Shown one piece after another: positions 16,900 through 26,576 of a stretch of 64,000 bases of DNA. This stretch comes from UBA5448 sp045536965 (lineage in GTDB: Bacteria > Bacillota > Clostridia > Oscillospirales > SIG627). The notes under the pieces were generated by a model that had not been told where the DNA came from, made no database searches, and was given only the letters and a program-made list of their open reading frames with translations. Within the stretch, counting starts at the first letter, position 1; each line of letters begins with the position of its first letter. Made by a program: the position numbers and the translations under genes. The stretch is taken from NCBI GenBank assembly GCA_045536965.1, contig JAZSON010000032.1, forward strand, positions 1-64,000. The letters are read 5' to 3'.

Positions 16900-18006
16900 A
16901 TGAAAAAAATTGTATCGGTGCTTTGTGTTCTTTCCTTGCTTTTTGCGCTTTTTTCCTGTGGTGCAACCGAAAGTTCGAAAATGGATGCGCCTGTTTACGT
17001 CGGAGAAAAAATGTCGGGTACCCTTCGCATTTGCAATCTGGGGGAATATATCTCGGTCGGTCTTGACGACGAGACGGTTGACATTATTAAACTTTTCGAA
17101 GAAGAGACGGGTATAGATGTTGTTTATACCACGGTGGACAACAATGAGAGCATGTACGCCAAACTTTCATCGGGGACTGTCAATTACGATATCATCATCA
17201 CCTCCGACTATATGGTCGAGAGACTGATCGAGGAAGGATACCTTGCTTCTTTTAATCCCACCAAGTTGGAAAATTACAAAAACATTCCCGAAACCTTCCG
17301 CAACATGGCATACGATCCCGCCAACCAATATTCCGTTCCCTATTTCTGGGGCGAGGTCGGCATTGTTTACAATCGGAAATATGTGACAGAAGAACAGGCC
17401 TCTACTTGGAACATTCTTTGGGACAAGCAGTATGCGGGCAAGGTGCTTTTGTACGATAATCCGCGCGATGCCTTTGCTGTGGCCGAAAAGGTTTTGGGTT
17501 ACTCACTAAACACCACCAACGAAACCGAGATCCGCGCTGCCGCCGACAAGTTGAAAGAAGGCAACTTTATCTATGTTGCTGACCAGATCTTTTCGAAAAT
17601 GCCTGCTGAAAATGCCTATCTCGGCACCTGCTATGCAGGCGACTATCTGACTATGAAGGCCGAAAACGACGATCTTGACTTTGTTGTCCCCAACGAGGGC
17701 ACCAATATTTTTGTTGATGCCATGTGTATCACCCAAAATTCCAAAGCCAAGGATTTGGCCAAAGTTTTTATAAATTATATGCTTGAGGCTCGCATCGCTA
17801 AAATTAACGCCGAATTTGTAGGCTATGCAACCCCCAACATTGCTGCCATGGAATTGCTTGGCGAGGAAGTAACGGGAGATACCGACATCTATCCTACCGA
17901 CAGCGCCGAAAAGGTTGCCGAGGGAAAATGGGAATATTTCTACCACTTGCCCACCGAAACCATTCGTTTGATGTCCGAACTTCTTACTGAGATCCGCACC
18001 AAATGA
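16900..18006 (+). CDS. potD: Spermidine/putrescine-binding lipoprotein
   Basis: Extracellular solute-binding subunit of the polyamine importer, 368 residues. A signal peptide ends in the lipobox LFSC (cysteine 24 or so, in LFALFSCGAT), so it should be lipid-anchored, as in Gram-positive bacteria. The mature part has the PotD fold motifs LRICNLGEYISVG, FEEETGIDVVYTTVDNNESMYAKL, YDIIITSDYM, VPYFWGEVGIVYN and WNILWDKQYAGKVLLYDNPRD. GAGGAG lies 7 bases before the ATG. Its stop overlaps the miaB start as ATGA, which couples the transport genes to a tRNA-modification gene. Confidence 0.94.
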   Translation: MKKIVSVLCVLSLLFALFSCGATESSKMDAPVYVGEKMSGTLRICNLGEYISVGLDDETVDIIKLFEEETGIDVVYTTVDNNESMYAKLSSGTVNYDIIITSDYMVERLIEEGYLASFNPTKLENYKNIPETFRNMAYDPANQYSVPYFWGEVGIVYNRKYVTEEQASTWNILWDKQYAGKVLLYDNPRDAFAVAEKVLGYSLNTTNETEIRAAADKLKEGNFIYVADQIFSKMPAENAYLGTCYAGDYLTMKAENDDLDFVVPNEGTNIFVDAMCITQNSKAKDLAKVFINYMLEARIAKINAEFVGYATPNIAAMELLGEEVTGDTDIYPTDSAEKVAEGKWEYFYHLPTETIRLMSELLTEIRTK

Positions 18007-19388
18007 ACTCGTATATTTCGCTTGTTCGTGAATTGACCGCCGAGAAAAAACATCCGAAGGTTTTTGTTGAGACCTATGGTTGTCAGCAAAATGAGGCTGA
18101 CAGTGAACGCATTTTGGGAATGGCGGTTGAAATGGGGTACACCCCCACCGATACCCCCGAGGATGCCGCCCTTATCATTGTCAACACTTGCGCCATTCGA
18201 GAGCACGCCGAACTGAAAGCTCTGTCCCGTACGGGGCGGTATAAAAAATTGCGGGAGGAAAATCCCGATCTGCTTCTCGGTATGTGTGGGTGTATGGTAC
18301 AGCAGGCCCATCGGCGCGAGGATATCTATAATCGCTATCCGTATGTGAATTTTGTATTCGGAACCAATATGCTGGCGTCTTTTCCCGAGGTGCTTTATCG
18401 CGCTTTGACGGTGAAAAAGCGACAGTTTGCCGTTGAACCGTACGACGATGTAATTCCCGCAACCTTCCCCGAGGGTCTTCCTGTCTGCCGCGCTTTTGAG
18501 AAAAAGGCATGGGTATCGATCATGTACGGGTGCAACAATTTCTGCAGTTATTGCATTGTACCCTATACCCGCGGTAGAGAGCGCTCGCGGGCAATGGATG
18601 CAATTCTTGCCGAGGTGCGAGAATTGGTCGAAAAGGGATATAAGGAGATCACCCTGCTCGGTCAGAACGTCAATTCCTATGGCAAAGATTTGGGCATGAA
18701 AAACGGATTTCCCGATTTGCTTGCCGAGATTTCAAAATTAGACGGGGATTTTGTAATTCACTTTATGACCAGTCATCCCAAGGACGCCACCGATGCTCTT
18801 TTCGAGGTTCTTGCGTCTGATACGCGTTTTTCCCGCCGTGTCCACCTGCCCGTCCAATCGGGCAGCAACGATGTGTTGAAGCGCATGAACCGTCGTTATA
18901 CCCGTGAAAAATATCTTGAGCGGGTTGAAAGTTTGAAAAAATATATGCCCGATGCGGTGTTGACCACCGATATTATCGTTGGTTTCCCCGGTGAGACCGA
19001 ACAGGATTTTGAAGATACCCTTTCTCTGCTTGAAACGGTGCGTTACGATGCGGTCTTTTCGTTTGTTTATTCCAAGCGTAAAGGCACTCCTGCCGCCGAA
19101 ATGGCGGATCAGGTGGAGGACGAAGTGGCCAAATGTCGTATGAAGCGGCTTTTGGATACCCAGATGAAAATTGCTACAGAAATCAATGCGGGATTTATCG
19201 GTAAAACACTTCGTGTGTTTGTAGAAGGGGCAAGCAAAACCGATCCTTCGATTCTTGCCGCCCGCACATCGACGGGGAAATTGGTGCATTTCAATGCTAC
19301 GCCAAAAGGCGAGGCCGCTATCGGTACTTTCGCCGATGTTTTCATCGAAAGAAGTGATCCGTTTACCCTGTGGGCAATGTCTCTCTGA
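18003..19388 (+). CDS. miaB: tRNA-2-methylthio-N6-dimethylallyladenosine synthase
   Basis: Radical-SAM methylthiotransferase that adds a 2-methylthio group to i6A37 of tRNAs reading UNN codons. The 461 residues show the N-terminal UPF0004 domain with cluster cysteines in ETYGCQQNEAD, VNTCAIREHA and GMCGCMVQ. The radical-SAM triad CNNFCSYC lies at about residue 178, and a C-terminal TRAM domain ends the protein. The ATG overlaps the potD stop by 4 bases without a strong own ribosome binding site, implying translational coupling. mutS follows after 15 bases. The association miaB-mutS-mutL is common in Clostridia. Confidence 0.96.
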   Translation: MNSYISLVRELTAEKKHPKVFVETYGCQQNEADSERILGMAVEMGYTPTDTPEDAALIIVNTCAIREHAELKALSRTGRYKKLREENPDLLLGMCGCMVQQAHRREDIYNRYPYVNFVFGTNMLASFPEVLYRALTVKKRQFAVEPYDDVIPATFPEGLPVCRAFEKKAWVSIMYGCNNFCSYCIVPYTRGRERSRAMDAILAEVRELVEKGYKEITLLGQNVNSYGKDLGMKNGFPDLLAEISKLDGDFVIHFMTSHPKDATDALFEVLASDTRFSRRVHLPVQSGSNDVLKRMNRRYTREKYLERVESLKKYMPDAVLTTDIIVGFPGETEQDFEDTLSLLETVRYDAVFSFVYSKRKGTPAAEMADQVEDEVAKCRMKRLLDTQMKIATEINAGFIGKTLRVFVEGASKTDPSILAARTSTGKLVHFNATPKGEAAIGTFADVFIERSDPFTLWAMSL

Positions 19389-19403
19389 AAGGAGAATTTT
19401 CGC

Positions 19404-21971
19404 ATGACTCCCATGATGACCCAGTACCTGGAAGTGAAAAATCAATATGCCGATCACATTTTGTTTTATCGCCTCGGTGATTTTTACGAAATGTTTTTTG
19501 AGGATGCAAAACTGGTTTCTCGTGAACTTGATCTGACTTTGACAGGAAGAGATTGCGGGGAAGCAGAGCGTGCACCCATGTGCGGTGTGCCTTTTCACAG
19601 CGCCGAGGGGTATATTGCCCGCTTGGTGGAAAAGGGATATCGTGTTGCCATTTGTGAGCAAGTGGAGGATCCCGCAACGGCTACCGGACTGGTCAAACGG
19701 GAGATTGTGCGGATTATTACTCCCGCCACCATTCTTTCGGGCAGCAGCGACAGCGAAAGCGTAAATAACTATCTTGCCTCTCTTTGCGTAGATGAAAACT
19801 CTGCCGCCTTTTCCGTTTGCGATTTAAAAGGGAGTGAAGTGGCGGTCATTGCGTTGGCAGGAGATACTTCTGCCGCTTTGCAGGAAAAGATCGTCAATGA
19901 GTTGGCACTTTACCAACCTACCGAATTGCTTGTCAATCAACCTTTGCAAAAAGGGGTTAGAGAATATATTGAGCGCCGTGGCGGTTGCTTGGTGGTCGAT
20001 AATCTGCCGGGGGCCTTTTTGCCCGATCCCGCTTCTTTTTCTGTTTTTGATGAAGTGCCTTCTTTGGAGCCTTTGCAAGAGCGGTCGGTGGGCGCACTTC
20101 TTTATTATCTGAAACGTACCCAATACCGCACACCGAGCAATCTGCACACCGTGCGGGTTTATTCTCATGCCGCTTTCTTGGAGTTGGATGCCACGGCGCG
20201 ACGCAATTTAGAACTGACCGAAACCATGCGTAACAGAGAGCGTAAGGGCTCACTGCTTTGGGTTCTCGATAAAACGGTGACGGCTGCGGGTTCTCGCATG
20301 ATGAAGCGTTTTTTGGATGCCCCTTTAACCGATTGCCGTGCCATAGCCAAGAGACAGAAAATTGTTGCGGAACTTGTCGGTGATACCATACTGCGCAGCG
20401 AATTGCGCGATCGCATGAGCCGTTTGCAGGATTTGGAGCGTATGACCACCCGTGTTTTGTACGGTACTGCCAATGCACGAGATTGCAAGGCCATTGGCGA
20501 CACCTTGGTTGCAGTCCCCGCTTTGTATGAGATCATTGTAGGCGCAGGTGGCGGCATGGCTGAAATTGCCGCTCAGATTGCCCCGCTTTTGTCCGATCTG
20601 AATGCGGTAGGCGAGCATCTTGTGTTGGCGATGGACGACAATCCTCCCCATACCATCCGTGAGGGCGGCATGTTCCGCGTGGGATACCACGAGGAGCTTG
20701 ATCGTCTGCGTACTATGATGAAGGAAAGTCGTTCGGTGCTTTCTTCTTTGGAAAGTATGGAACGGGAACAGACGGGTATTAAAAACCTTAAAATCAGCTA
20801 CAACAAGGTGTTTGGCTACTATATCGAGGTAACCAAATCGAACTTGGAGCAGGTGCCCGATCGTTACATCCGCAAGCAGACTCTTGTGAACTGCGAGCGA
20901 TATATAACGCAGGAATTAAAAGAATTGGAAAGCGATATTTTGGGTGCAAAGGAAAAGTCCATTGCGCTGGAATCGCAGCTTTTTGCCGAGTTGATTGAAA
21001 AACTTTGTGCTGTTTCGCCGCTTTTGCAAACGGCGGCGCGGCTGCTTGCTGAGGTGGATGTGTATGCCTCTCTTGCCGAAGTTGCGGTTAAAAACGGCTA
21101 TGTTTGTCCCGAGGTGGATACCTCGAGGGTTCTGGATATTCGTGAATCCCGCCATCCTGTCGTTGAACAGTATTTGCAGGGGGCATTTGTACCAAACCAT
21201 GTGCGTTTGGATACTGAAAATGACCGCCTTGCCATTATTACGGGACCGAACATGGCAGGAAAATCTACATATATGCGTCAAGTTGCTCTCATTGTTATTA
21301 TGGCGCAGATCGGATCCTTTGTGCCTGCCGAATCGGCGCGCATCGGTATTGTCGATCGGATATTTACCCGTATCGGCGCATCCGATGATTTGTCGGCGGG
21401 GCATTCTACCTTCATGGTGGAAATGTCCGAGGTGGCATATATTTTGAAAAATGCGACCCCTGCCAGCTTGATTTTGTATGATGAGATTGGTCGCGGCACC
21501 TCTACTTTTGATGGTATGAGCATCGCGCGCGCCGTTCTGGAATATACCGCGGGTAAAAAACTGGGCGCTAAGACGCTGTTTGCTACCCACTATCATGAGT
21601 TGTCCCAGTTGGAGGATGTAATTCCGGGGGTGCGAAATTACAATATTTCTGCCAAAAAGCGGGGAGACGGTGTAGTTTTCCTGCGCAAAATTCTACCCGG
21701 TGCCACCGATGACAGTTTTGGTATCGAGGTGGCGTCTCTTGCGGGATTGCCTGCGGAGGTTATCCGTCGGGCGAAAAACACTCTCAAGGAATTGGAGAAA
21801 AATGATTTGTCCATCGCCGCCGTATCCGAGGAAGATGATAACATCAGTTTTGATGCTTTGGCAGGCGATCAGCTCTTGAATGAGCTTCGCGGCATGGATG
21901 TGAACAGCATGACCCCCATGGAAGCGCTTTCGACCTTGTTTGAAATGGTCAAACGCGCGCAGGAAAGTTAA
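19404..21971 (+). CDS. mutS: DNA mismatch recognition ATPase MutS
   Basis: Recognises mispairs and small loops and signals to MutL. The 855 residues have the family length. The mismatch-binding domain begins with TPMMTQYLEVKNQYADHILFYRLGDFYEMF reduced to its key FYE wedge, with Phe and Glu intact. Core, lever and clamp domains follow. The ATPase has Walker A TGPNMAGKST, the ordered loop DDLSAGHSTFMVEM and LYDEIGRGTSTFDG. AAGGAG lies 9 bases before the ATG. It is followed by mutL after 39 bases. No defect seen. Confidence 0.97.
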   Translation: MTPMMTQYLEVKNQYADHILFYRLGDFYEMFFEDAKLVSRELDLTLTGRDCGEAERAPMCGVPFHSAEGYIARLVEKGYRVAICEQVEDPATATGLVKREIVRIITPATILSGSSDSESVNNYLASLCVDENSAAFSVCDLKGSEVAVIALAGDTSAALQEKIVNELALYQPTELLVNQPLQKGVREYIERRGGCLVVDNLPGAFLPDPASFSVFDEVPSLEPLQERSVGALLYYLKRTQYRTPSNLHTVRVYSHAAFLELDATARRNLELTETMRNRERKGSLLWVLDKTVTAAGSRMMKRFLDAPLTDCRAIAKRQKIVAELVGDTILRSELRDRMSRLQDLERMTTRVLYGTANARDCKAIGDTLVAVPALYEIIVGAGGGMAEIAAQIAPLLSDLNAVGEHLVLAMDDNPPHTIREGGMFRVGYHEELDRLRTMMKESRSVLSSLESMEREQTGIKNLKISYNKVFGYYIEVTKSNLEQVPDRYIRKQTLVNCERYITQELKELESDILGAKEKSIALESQLFAELIEKLCAVSPLLQTAARLLAEVDVYASLAEVAVKNGYVCPEVDTSRVLDIRESRHPVVEQYLQGAFVPNHVRLDTENDRLAIITGPNMAGKSTYMRQVALIVIMAQIGSFVPAESARIGIVDRIFTRIGASDDLSAGHSTFMVEMSEVAYILKNATPASLILYDEIGRGTSTFDGMSIARAVLEYTAGKKLGAKTLFATHYHELSQLEDVIPGVRNYNISAKKRGDGVVFLRKILPGATDDSFGIEVASLAGLPAEVIRRAKNTLKELEKNDLSIAAVSEEDDNISFDALAGDQLLNELRGMDVNSMTPMEALSTLFEMVKRAQES

Positions 21972-22010
21972 GAACCGTAGTGAAAAGGGCCGAAAGGAGG
22001 ACTTGCAAGC

Positions 22011-23915
22011 ATGGCGGAAAGCATTATTCGTGTACTGGACAGCCAGACCGCCAATTTGATTGCCGCGGGTGAGGTTGTTGACCGACCTGCCTCGGTTGTC
22101 AAGGAATTGGTGGAGAATGCCATCGACGCAGGCGCAACCTCCGTAACCGTGGAAATCCGCGGTGGAGGCTCTTCCCTTATTCGCGTCACCGACAACGGAA
22201 AAGGAATGTCGGCGGAGGATGTAAAAGTTTCTGTTAAGCGGCATGCTACCAGTAAAATTCAAAAGCCTTCCGATTTGGATGCTATTTTAACCCTCGGTTT
22301 TCGCGGTGAAGCCCTTGCCGCCATTTCATCGGTTGCCAAATTTTCCATTCTTTCTCGCCGCCGCGGGGATGAGATGGGATACTATATGGAAATGGAGGGC
22401 GAAAAGCGTGTGGCCGCCGAGGAGGTAGGCGCGCCCGAAGGAACCACTGTGCGGGTGGAGTCCCTCTTTTTCAATCAGCCTGCCCGTAAAAAGTTTTTAA
22501 AACGGGATGCCACCGAAACAGCGGCTGTCTGTCAACTGACCGAGCGTGTGGCTCTGTCTCACCCCGAAGTGTCTATCCAATTGATTGCCGATGGGGTCAG
22601 AAAGTTTCAATCTCCCGGTGACGGGGACTTAAAACAAACCATTTACAGCGTGCTCGGCCGTGAATTTGCCGATGGAATGTTGCCCCTTTCTTACGAGGAA
22701 AACGGGGTTTCGGTGTCGGGGTATCTTTGTCGTCCCGAATTTGCCAAGCCCAACCGTATCCTCCAATGCTATTTTATCAATGGGCGGTATGTACGCAGTA
22801 AAACCTGCATGGTGGCCATGGAGGATGCCCATAAGAGTTATATGCAAAGCGATAAATTTCCCGCTTGCGTGCTTTTTCTTACCATCGATCCCGCGCGTGT
22901 TGATGTCAATGTGCATCCTGCCAAACTCGAGGTGCGCTTCGGGGATGAACGAATGGTGTATAACGCTGTCTATTGTGCTGTTAAAAACGCTTTGGCGGAA
23001 ATTAAAAATCCGTTAAGCGAACGTAAAATGCCTGAGTCGGTTGTATGGGATCTGCCGCAAAAAAACATTGAGCAGATGGCGTTTGCCCCCGAAAAACCGA
23101 TTGAAGCCAAGTTTGATTCTATGGCAAAACCCTTTTCGGCAAAGGAGTTGTTTGCGCCGCCACCCAAACAAGAGGTGCGGGGAGAGATCCATTTTTCATC
23201 CCCTATGTTTCAAGCGGCCGCTCCGCGCAAGGAAGAAGTGCCGCGTTTTGCCGCCATTCAAAAAACGACGGAGATTCCGCTTTCGAAAACACAGGAAGAA
23301 AAGATCGAAAGGCAAAATGCTGTTTTTTCCGATTATACGGTGGTCGGTTTGCTGTTTCGTACATATATTTTAGTAGAAGCGGGGCAGGAGTTTTATTTGA
23401 TTGATAAGCATGCCGCCCACGAGCGTTTGTTGTACGAATCATTTTGTAAATCCCGCAAATTGCATCAAGCGCCACGTCAGCCCCTTCTTTCTCCCATCAC
23501 GGTGACTCTGTCGCCGACAGAATACGATGCTCTCGCCGCATCTGTAGAGGAGGTTGAAAAAACGGGCTTTTCCATCGAACCGTTTGGTGATGGGGTGTTT
23601 GCTGTCCGTGCGCTTCCCATCGAATTAACCGATCTTTCGCCTGAACGTATTTCCGACATGCTTCGCGGCATGGCAACCGACTTGGCTTCAGGCGGTCGTG
23701 CATCTGCGCGCAAGGAAGAAGCGCTTGACCGCGCCCTTTATACCGCCGCTTGCCGTGCTGCCGTAAAAGCAGGAAGCGAGGAAACGAAAGAAGAAATGAA
23801 AGAGCTGGTCGATAGCCTTTTGGCTGTTGAGAATGTTGCTTATTGTCCCCACGGCAGGCCTGTGATGGTCAAACTTACAAAGCAGCAAATAGAAAAAATG
23901 TTTTCCCGTTTATAA
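22011..23915 (+). CDS. mutL: DNA mismatch repair endonuclease MutL
   Basis: A GHKL ATPase that couples MutS to strand incision. The N-terminus has VKELVENAIDAGAT, DNGKGM and LGFRGEAL, the ATP-binding motifs. The C-terminal domain carries the metal endonuclease motif as DKHAAHERLLYE (family DQHAx2Ex4E, with Q changed to K) and CPHGRP near the end. This fits an organism without MutH, in which MutL makes the nick. The 634 residues include a proline- and lysine-rich linker around 340-430. AGGAGG lies 10 bases before the ATG. Confidence 0.96.
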   Translation: MAESIIRVLDSQTANLIAAGEVVDRPASVVKELVENAIDAGATSVTVEIRGGGSSLIRVTDNGKGMSAEDVKVSVKRHATSKIQKPSDLDAILTLGFRGEALAAISSVAKFSILSRRRGDEMGYYMEMEGEKRVAAEEVGAPEGTTVRVESLFFNQPARKKFLKRDATETAAVCQLTERVALSHPEVSIQLIADGVRKFQSPGDGDLKQTIYSVLGREFADGMLPLSYEENGVSVSGYLCRPEFAKPNRILQCYFINGRYVRSKTCMVAMEDAHKSYMQSDKFPACVLFLTIDPARVDVNVHPAKLEVRFGDERMVYNAVYCAVKNALAEIKNPLSERKMPESVVWDLPQKNIEQMAFAPEKPIEAKFDSMAKPFSAKELFAPPPKQEVRGEIHFSSPMFQAAAPRKEEVPRFAAIQKTTEIPLSKTQEEKIERQNAVFSDYTVVGLLFRTYILVEAGQEFYLIDKHAAHERLLYESFCKSRKLHQAPRQPLLSPITVTLSPTEYDALAASVEEVEKTGFSIEPFGDGVFAVRALPIELTDLSPERISDMLRGMATDLASGGRASARKEEALDRALYTAACRAAVKAGSEETKEEMKELVDSLLAVENVAYCPHGRPVMVKLTKQQIEKMFSRL

Positions 23916-23924
23916 GGAGAAGAT

Positions 23925-24515
23925 ATGAGTAAAGTAAAATGGAAGCCGGGTACATTGATGGCTCCTCTCCCGGTATATCTTGCGGGTTGCGGCAACATGG
24001 ATGCGCCCAACCTGATCACCGTTGCATGGTGCGGCATTGTCAATTCCGAACCACCAATGGCCTACATTTCTGTGCGTCCCTCCCGTCATTCTTATCACTT
24101 GATCAAAGAAAGCGGCTGTTTTACCCTCAATGCCGTCAGCCGTGATATGGTCAGAAAGACCGATTCTTGCGGGGTGTACAGCGGAGCAAAAGTCAATAAA
24201 TTCGAAAAGTTTTCGCTAACACCCGTAGCCGCCGATGAAGTGGATGCTCCTATTGTGGCCGAATCGCCGCTCGCGTTGGAATGTAAGGTTAAGCAGATCA
24301 TCCCGCTTGGAAGCCATGACTTGTTTTTGGCGGATATTGTTGCTGTGCAGGTGGAAGAATCCCTCATCAACGAGGATGGAAAATTGCAGTTGGGAAAAGC
24401 GCATTTGATCGCGTATTCTCACGGAGATTATATGGAACTCGGAAAGAAAGCCGGCTCTTTTGGCTTTTCTGTTAAAAAAAGATCGAAAAAAACGGAAGGA
24501 AAGAAAAAACAATGA
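23925..24515 (+). CDS. Flavin reductase family protein (FMN-binding split barrel)
   Basis: A 196-residue protein of the flavin-reductase-like FMN-binding fold. The motifs MAPLPVYLAGCG, NLITVAWCGIVNSEPPMAYISVRPSRHS shortened to its core TVAWCG and SVRPSRHS, ESGCFTLN and TDSCGVYSG match the family, which reduces or carries flavin for partner enzymes. The tail is very lysine-rich (KKRSKKTEGKKKQ), unlike most relatives, and may bind nucleic acid or a partner. AAGGAG lies 5 bases before the ATG. It follows mutL by 9 bases and overlaps the next gene by 4, so it belongs to the repair operon, although no repair role is known for it. Confidence 0.88.
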   Translation: MSKVKWKPGTLMAPLPVYLAGCGNMDAPNLITVAWCGIVNSEPPMAYISVRPSRHSYHLIKESGCFTLNAVSRDMVRKTDSCGVYSGAKVNKFEKFSLTPVAADEVDAPIVAESPLALECKVKQIIPLGSHDLFLADIVAVQVEESLINEDGKLQLGKAHLIAYSHGDYMELGKKAGSFGFSVKKRSKKTEGKKKQ

Positions 24516-25174
24516 CCGAATCGGAACGTGAATTGATGAGAAAACAGGCGGTAGCCGCCTTTGAATGCCGCTATTATTACGAGGACCTTGGCGTTTTTCG
24601 TGTTTTTGACAATGCCAAAGAGATGCTTTTAAAGGCGCTTTTACAAGAAACCGATAACGTTTCTTACCGCGATATTGAACGCTGGGCGGCAAGCAACGGA
24701 CAGTTGCAGAGCGCGTTAAAGAAAATTCGCAAAAACCGTTTCGGACATATCACGGTGGTGGACGGATTTTCTGATGAAAACCCCATTTTGCCGATTGAAT
24801 GGCAGGAGAAAGTGAAAAAAATTTCTGCTGTACAAACCGAAACGGCTTTGGAAATTTCTCTTGGACTTGAGGGCGTCTTTGATTATTACAAAACCTGCGG
24901 AAAGGATGGGCAGGACCACATTCGCGGTTTGGGCGTTTCCAAAAACACGGCGTTTGTTTGCCGTGATAAACTCAACGGTTATGCCGAAACGTATTTTTCC
25001 ATCGCTTTGAAATCAGATGAATTTTCTTTTGCGCTTTATACCATGCCCAACAATCTGCCTATCAAGGGAACGGCGCTTTTGGGTGTGAGCCTTCTTGTCG
25101 GCGATACCTTGTATGTAGAGAATGCTGCAAAATATTTTGATATTACTCCCTATGTGGCAGGATTGAGAAGTTAA
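24512..25174 (+). CDS. Protein of unknown function, last gene of the pot-mutSL operon
   Basis: A 220-residue soluble protein that I do not recognise. The N-terminal half is charged and helical (RELMRKQAVAAFECRYYYEDLG, of which YYYEDLG is notable). The middle, WAASNGQLQSALKKIRKNRFGHITVVDG, could be a small helical domain. The C-terminal half is predicted beta-rich (TYFSIALKSDEFSF shortened, GVSLLVGDTLYVEN). It has no signal peptide or membrane segment. Its ATG overlaps the flavin reductase stop as ATGA, and AAGGAAAG lies 9 bases upstream. A clear terminator follows, so it ends the operon. Function unknown; the coupling suggests a link to the flavin reductase. Confidence 0.75.
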   Translation: MTESERELMRKQAVAAFECRYYYEDLGVFRVFDNAKEMLLKALLQETDNVSYRDIERWAASNGQLQSALKKIRKNRFGHITVVDGFSDENPILPIEWQEKVKKISAVQTETALEISLGLEGVFDYYKTCGKDGQDHIRGLGVSKNTAFVCRDKLNGYAETYFSIALKSDEFSFALYTMPNNLPIKGTALLGVSLLVGDTLYVENAAKYFDITPYVAGLRS

Positions 25175-25223
25175 CGACATAAAAAATCAGATTTTTTCAT
25201 GCTTTTGATATATTTGCAAATAA

Positions 25224-25253
25224 AGACCGCCGCTTTCAAAGCGGCGGCCTTTT
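25224..25253. terminator. Bidirectional terminator between convergent operons
   Basis: The GC-rich stem CCGCCGCT with its partner (25227-25234 and 25240-25247) has a 5-base loop, then CCTTTT on the plus strand. A-rich sequence on the other side lets it also serve the minus-strand operon ending at 25379, though that is 125 bases away. The remaining bases up to 25378 show nothing else. Confidence 0.85.
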
Positions 25254-25378
25254 GTGCATAAATAAAAAGCATCATTGTTTGTTTTGTTTTGTCCATCCTG
25301 ATTTTTTCATGATGGCTGTGATGGTTTCGGGGGCACATGCGTAGCCGAATGCGATATGCGCCGCGAGAGGTTTTAACT

Positions 25379-25861
25379 TCACTCTGTCTTGCTTTTTTTG
25401 GAGAAAACAAGAAATTTAGAAATGAAATAGTTGGAAATGATCACAAAGACGGCGGCAACCAATTTGGCGATATTTTCTTGGGTGAAGAGCCACACATCCC
25501 GATATGAGATTTTGGTAAAGAGCCACATGCAACCGTAAATAATCAATGTTTCCAACACCAGCGTAACCAAGCGGGAGGAGGAAAAAACAGCAAGCTGGCG
25601 TATAACGGCGCGAAACCCCTTGGCGTTGTCGCGGAAAACATATTTTTTGTTGACAACAAAGGCAAACAAAACGGCGGCGATCCATTGGACGATCTGGGCA
25701 ATCAAAATGAGAAGAGAGGTGGCTTGACCGCTTGCGGTGTGCATGGCAGGCTTCAAAAGAGCAACAATCAAAGCATAGGTGCCAAAACCCACAATGGTGG
25801 TCAATACCCCGAAAAAGAGGTAATCAAGGATCTCTTTGTGCTTAAGATAGAGATTTTTCAT
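25379..25861 (-). CDS. GtrA family membrane protein (probable lipid-linked sugar flippase)
   Basis: A 160-residue protein with four predicted membrane helices. It begins YLFFGVLTTIVGFGTYALIV in core form and has a conserved FAFVVNKKYVFRDN loop, both characteristic of GtrA/GtcA. Family members are thought to flip undecaprenyl-phosphate-linked sugars across the membrane. It is the last gene of the yfhO-GT2-gtrA operon and overlaps the GT2 gene by 20 bases, so its translation is probably coupled (own ribosome binding site weak). With its neighbours it matches the three-component glycosylation set described in the findings. Confidence 0.9.
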   Translation of the reverse strand: MKNLYLKHKEILDYLFFGVLTTIVGFGTYALIVALLKPAMHTASGQATSLLILIAQIVQWIAAVLFAFVVNKKYVFRDNAKGFRAVIRQLAVFSSSRLVTLVLETLIIYGCMWLFTKISYRDVWLFTQENIAKLVAAVFVIISNYFISKFLVFSKKSKTE

Positions 25862-26576
25862 TTTTTATGCTTTCTTTTTTGAGTTGTTTTTTGATACGGC
25901 GCAGGTCTTTGAGCATTCGCATGGTATCTCTCAATACATTGACCTTGGACTCGCGGTGGTTGACAATTTTGATGGGGAATTCCAAAATGTTGGCGCAACG
26001 GTTTTGCATTCTTAAAATGACTTCGAGGTCGAAAGCAAAACCGTCGATAAAGCAGTTGGAAAAAACTTCTTTTCCTGCTGTTTTCCGAAATGCCTTGCAT
26101 CCGCATTGAGAGTCGGAAACTTTCAGACCGCCGAAAAGCTTGACAACGCCAAGATATACCTTGGAGGTGAGCTTGCGCAGAGCGGTGTAGCCCGCATAAC
26201 CCTCGGGATGAATGGCGCGGGAACCTATGAGCATATCCGCATCCGGATTTTGTTCCATTTTATTGAAAATGCCCTCGATGATGTCGGTGCCGAAAGCAAG
26301 GTCGGCGTCGGTGAACAAAATCAGATCACCCTCGGCGGTTAAAATGGCTTCGCGTACAGCCTTGCCTTTCCCTGCATTGGGGGTATATCCGATGGTACGC
26401 ACATTTTTAAGGCCGAGCGCTTCGACAACATCGCGGCTGCCATCATGGCTGCCGTCATCCGAAAAGATGATCTCATAATCGTCAAAGTGGCTTTCCATAT
26501 AAGCCGAGAGGGTTTTTGCCGTTTCTGCGATGATGCTTGTTTCGTTATACATGGGGATACAAACTGAATATTTCAT
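25842..26576 (-). CDS. GT2 glycosyltransferase (polyprenyl-phosphate sugar synthase type)
   Basis: A 244-residue soluble glycosyltransferase of the DPM1/DPG-synthase group. It has YSVCIPMYNE at the start, SDDGSHDGS, NAGKGKAVREA, the metal-binding FTDADL (DxD) and the acceptor-side GSRAIHPEG and DSQCGCKAF. Such enzymes move a sugar from a nucleotide donor to undecaprenyl phosphate on the inner face of the membrane. The start is the ATG at 26576: the frame runs 66 codons further upstream into yfhO, but the family begins here, GGAG is 5 bases upstream, and the codon overlaps the yfhO stop as ATGA. It lacks the C-terminal membrane helices of CsbB-type relatives. Confidence 0.92.
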   Translation of the reverse strand: MKYSVCIPMYNETSIIAETAKTLSAYMESHFDDYEIIFSDDGSHDGSRDVVEALGLKNVRTIGYTPNAGKGKAVREAILTAEGDLILFTDADLAFGTDIIEGIFNKMEQNPDADMLIGSRAIHPEGYAGYTALRKLTSKVYLGVVKLFGGLKVSDSQCGCKAFRKTAGKEVFSNCFIDGFAFDLEVILRMQNRCANILEFPIKIVNHRESKVNVLRDTMRMLKDLRRIKKQLKKESIKNEKSLS

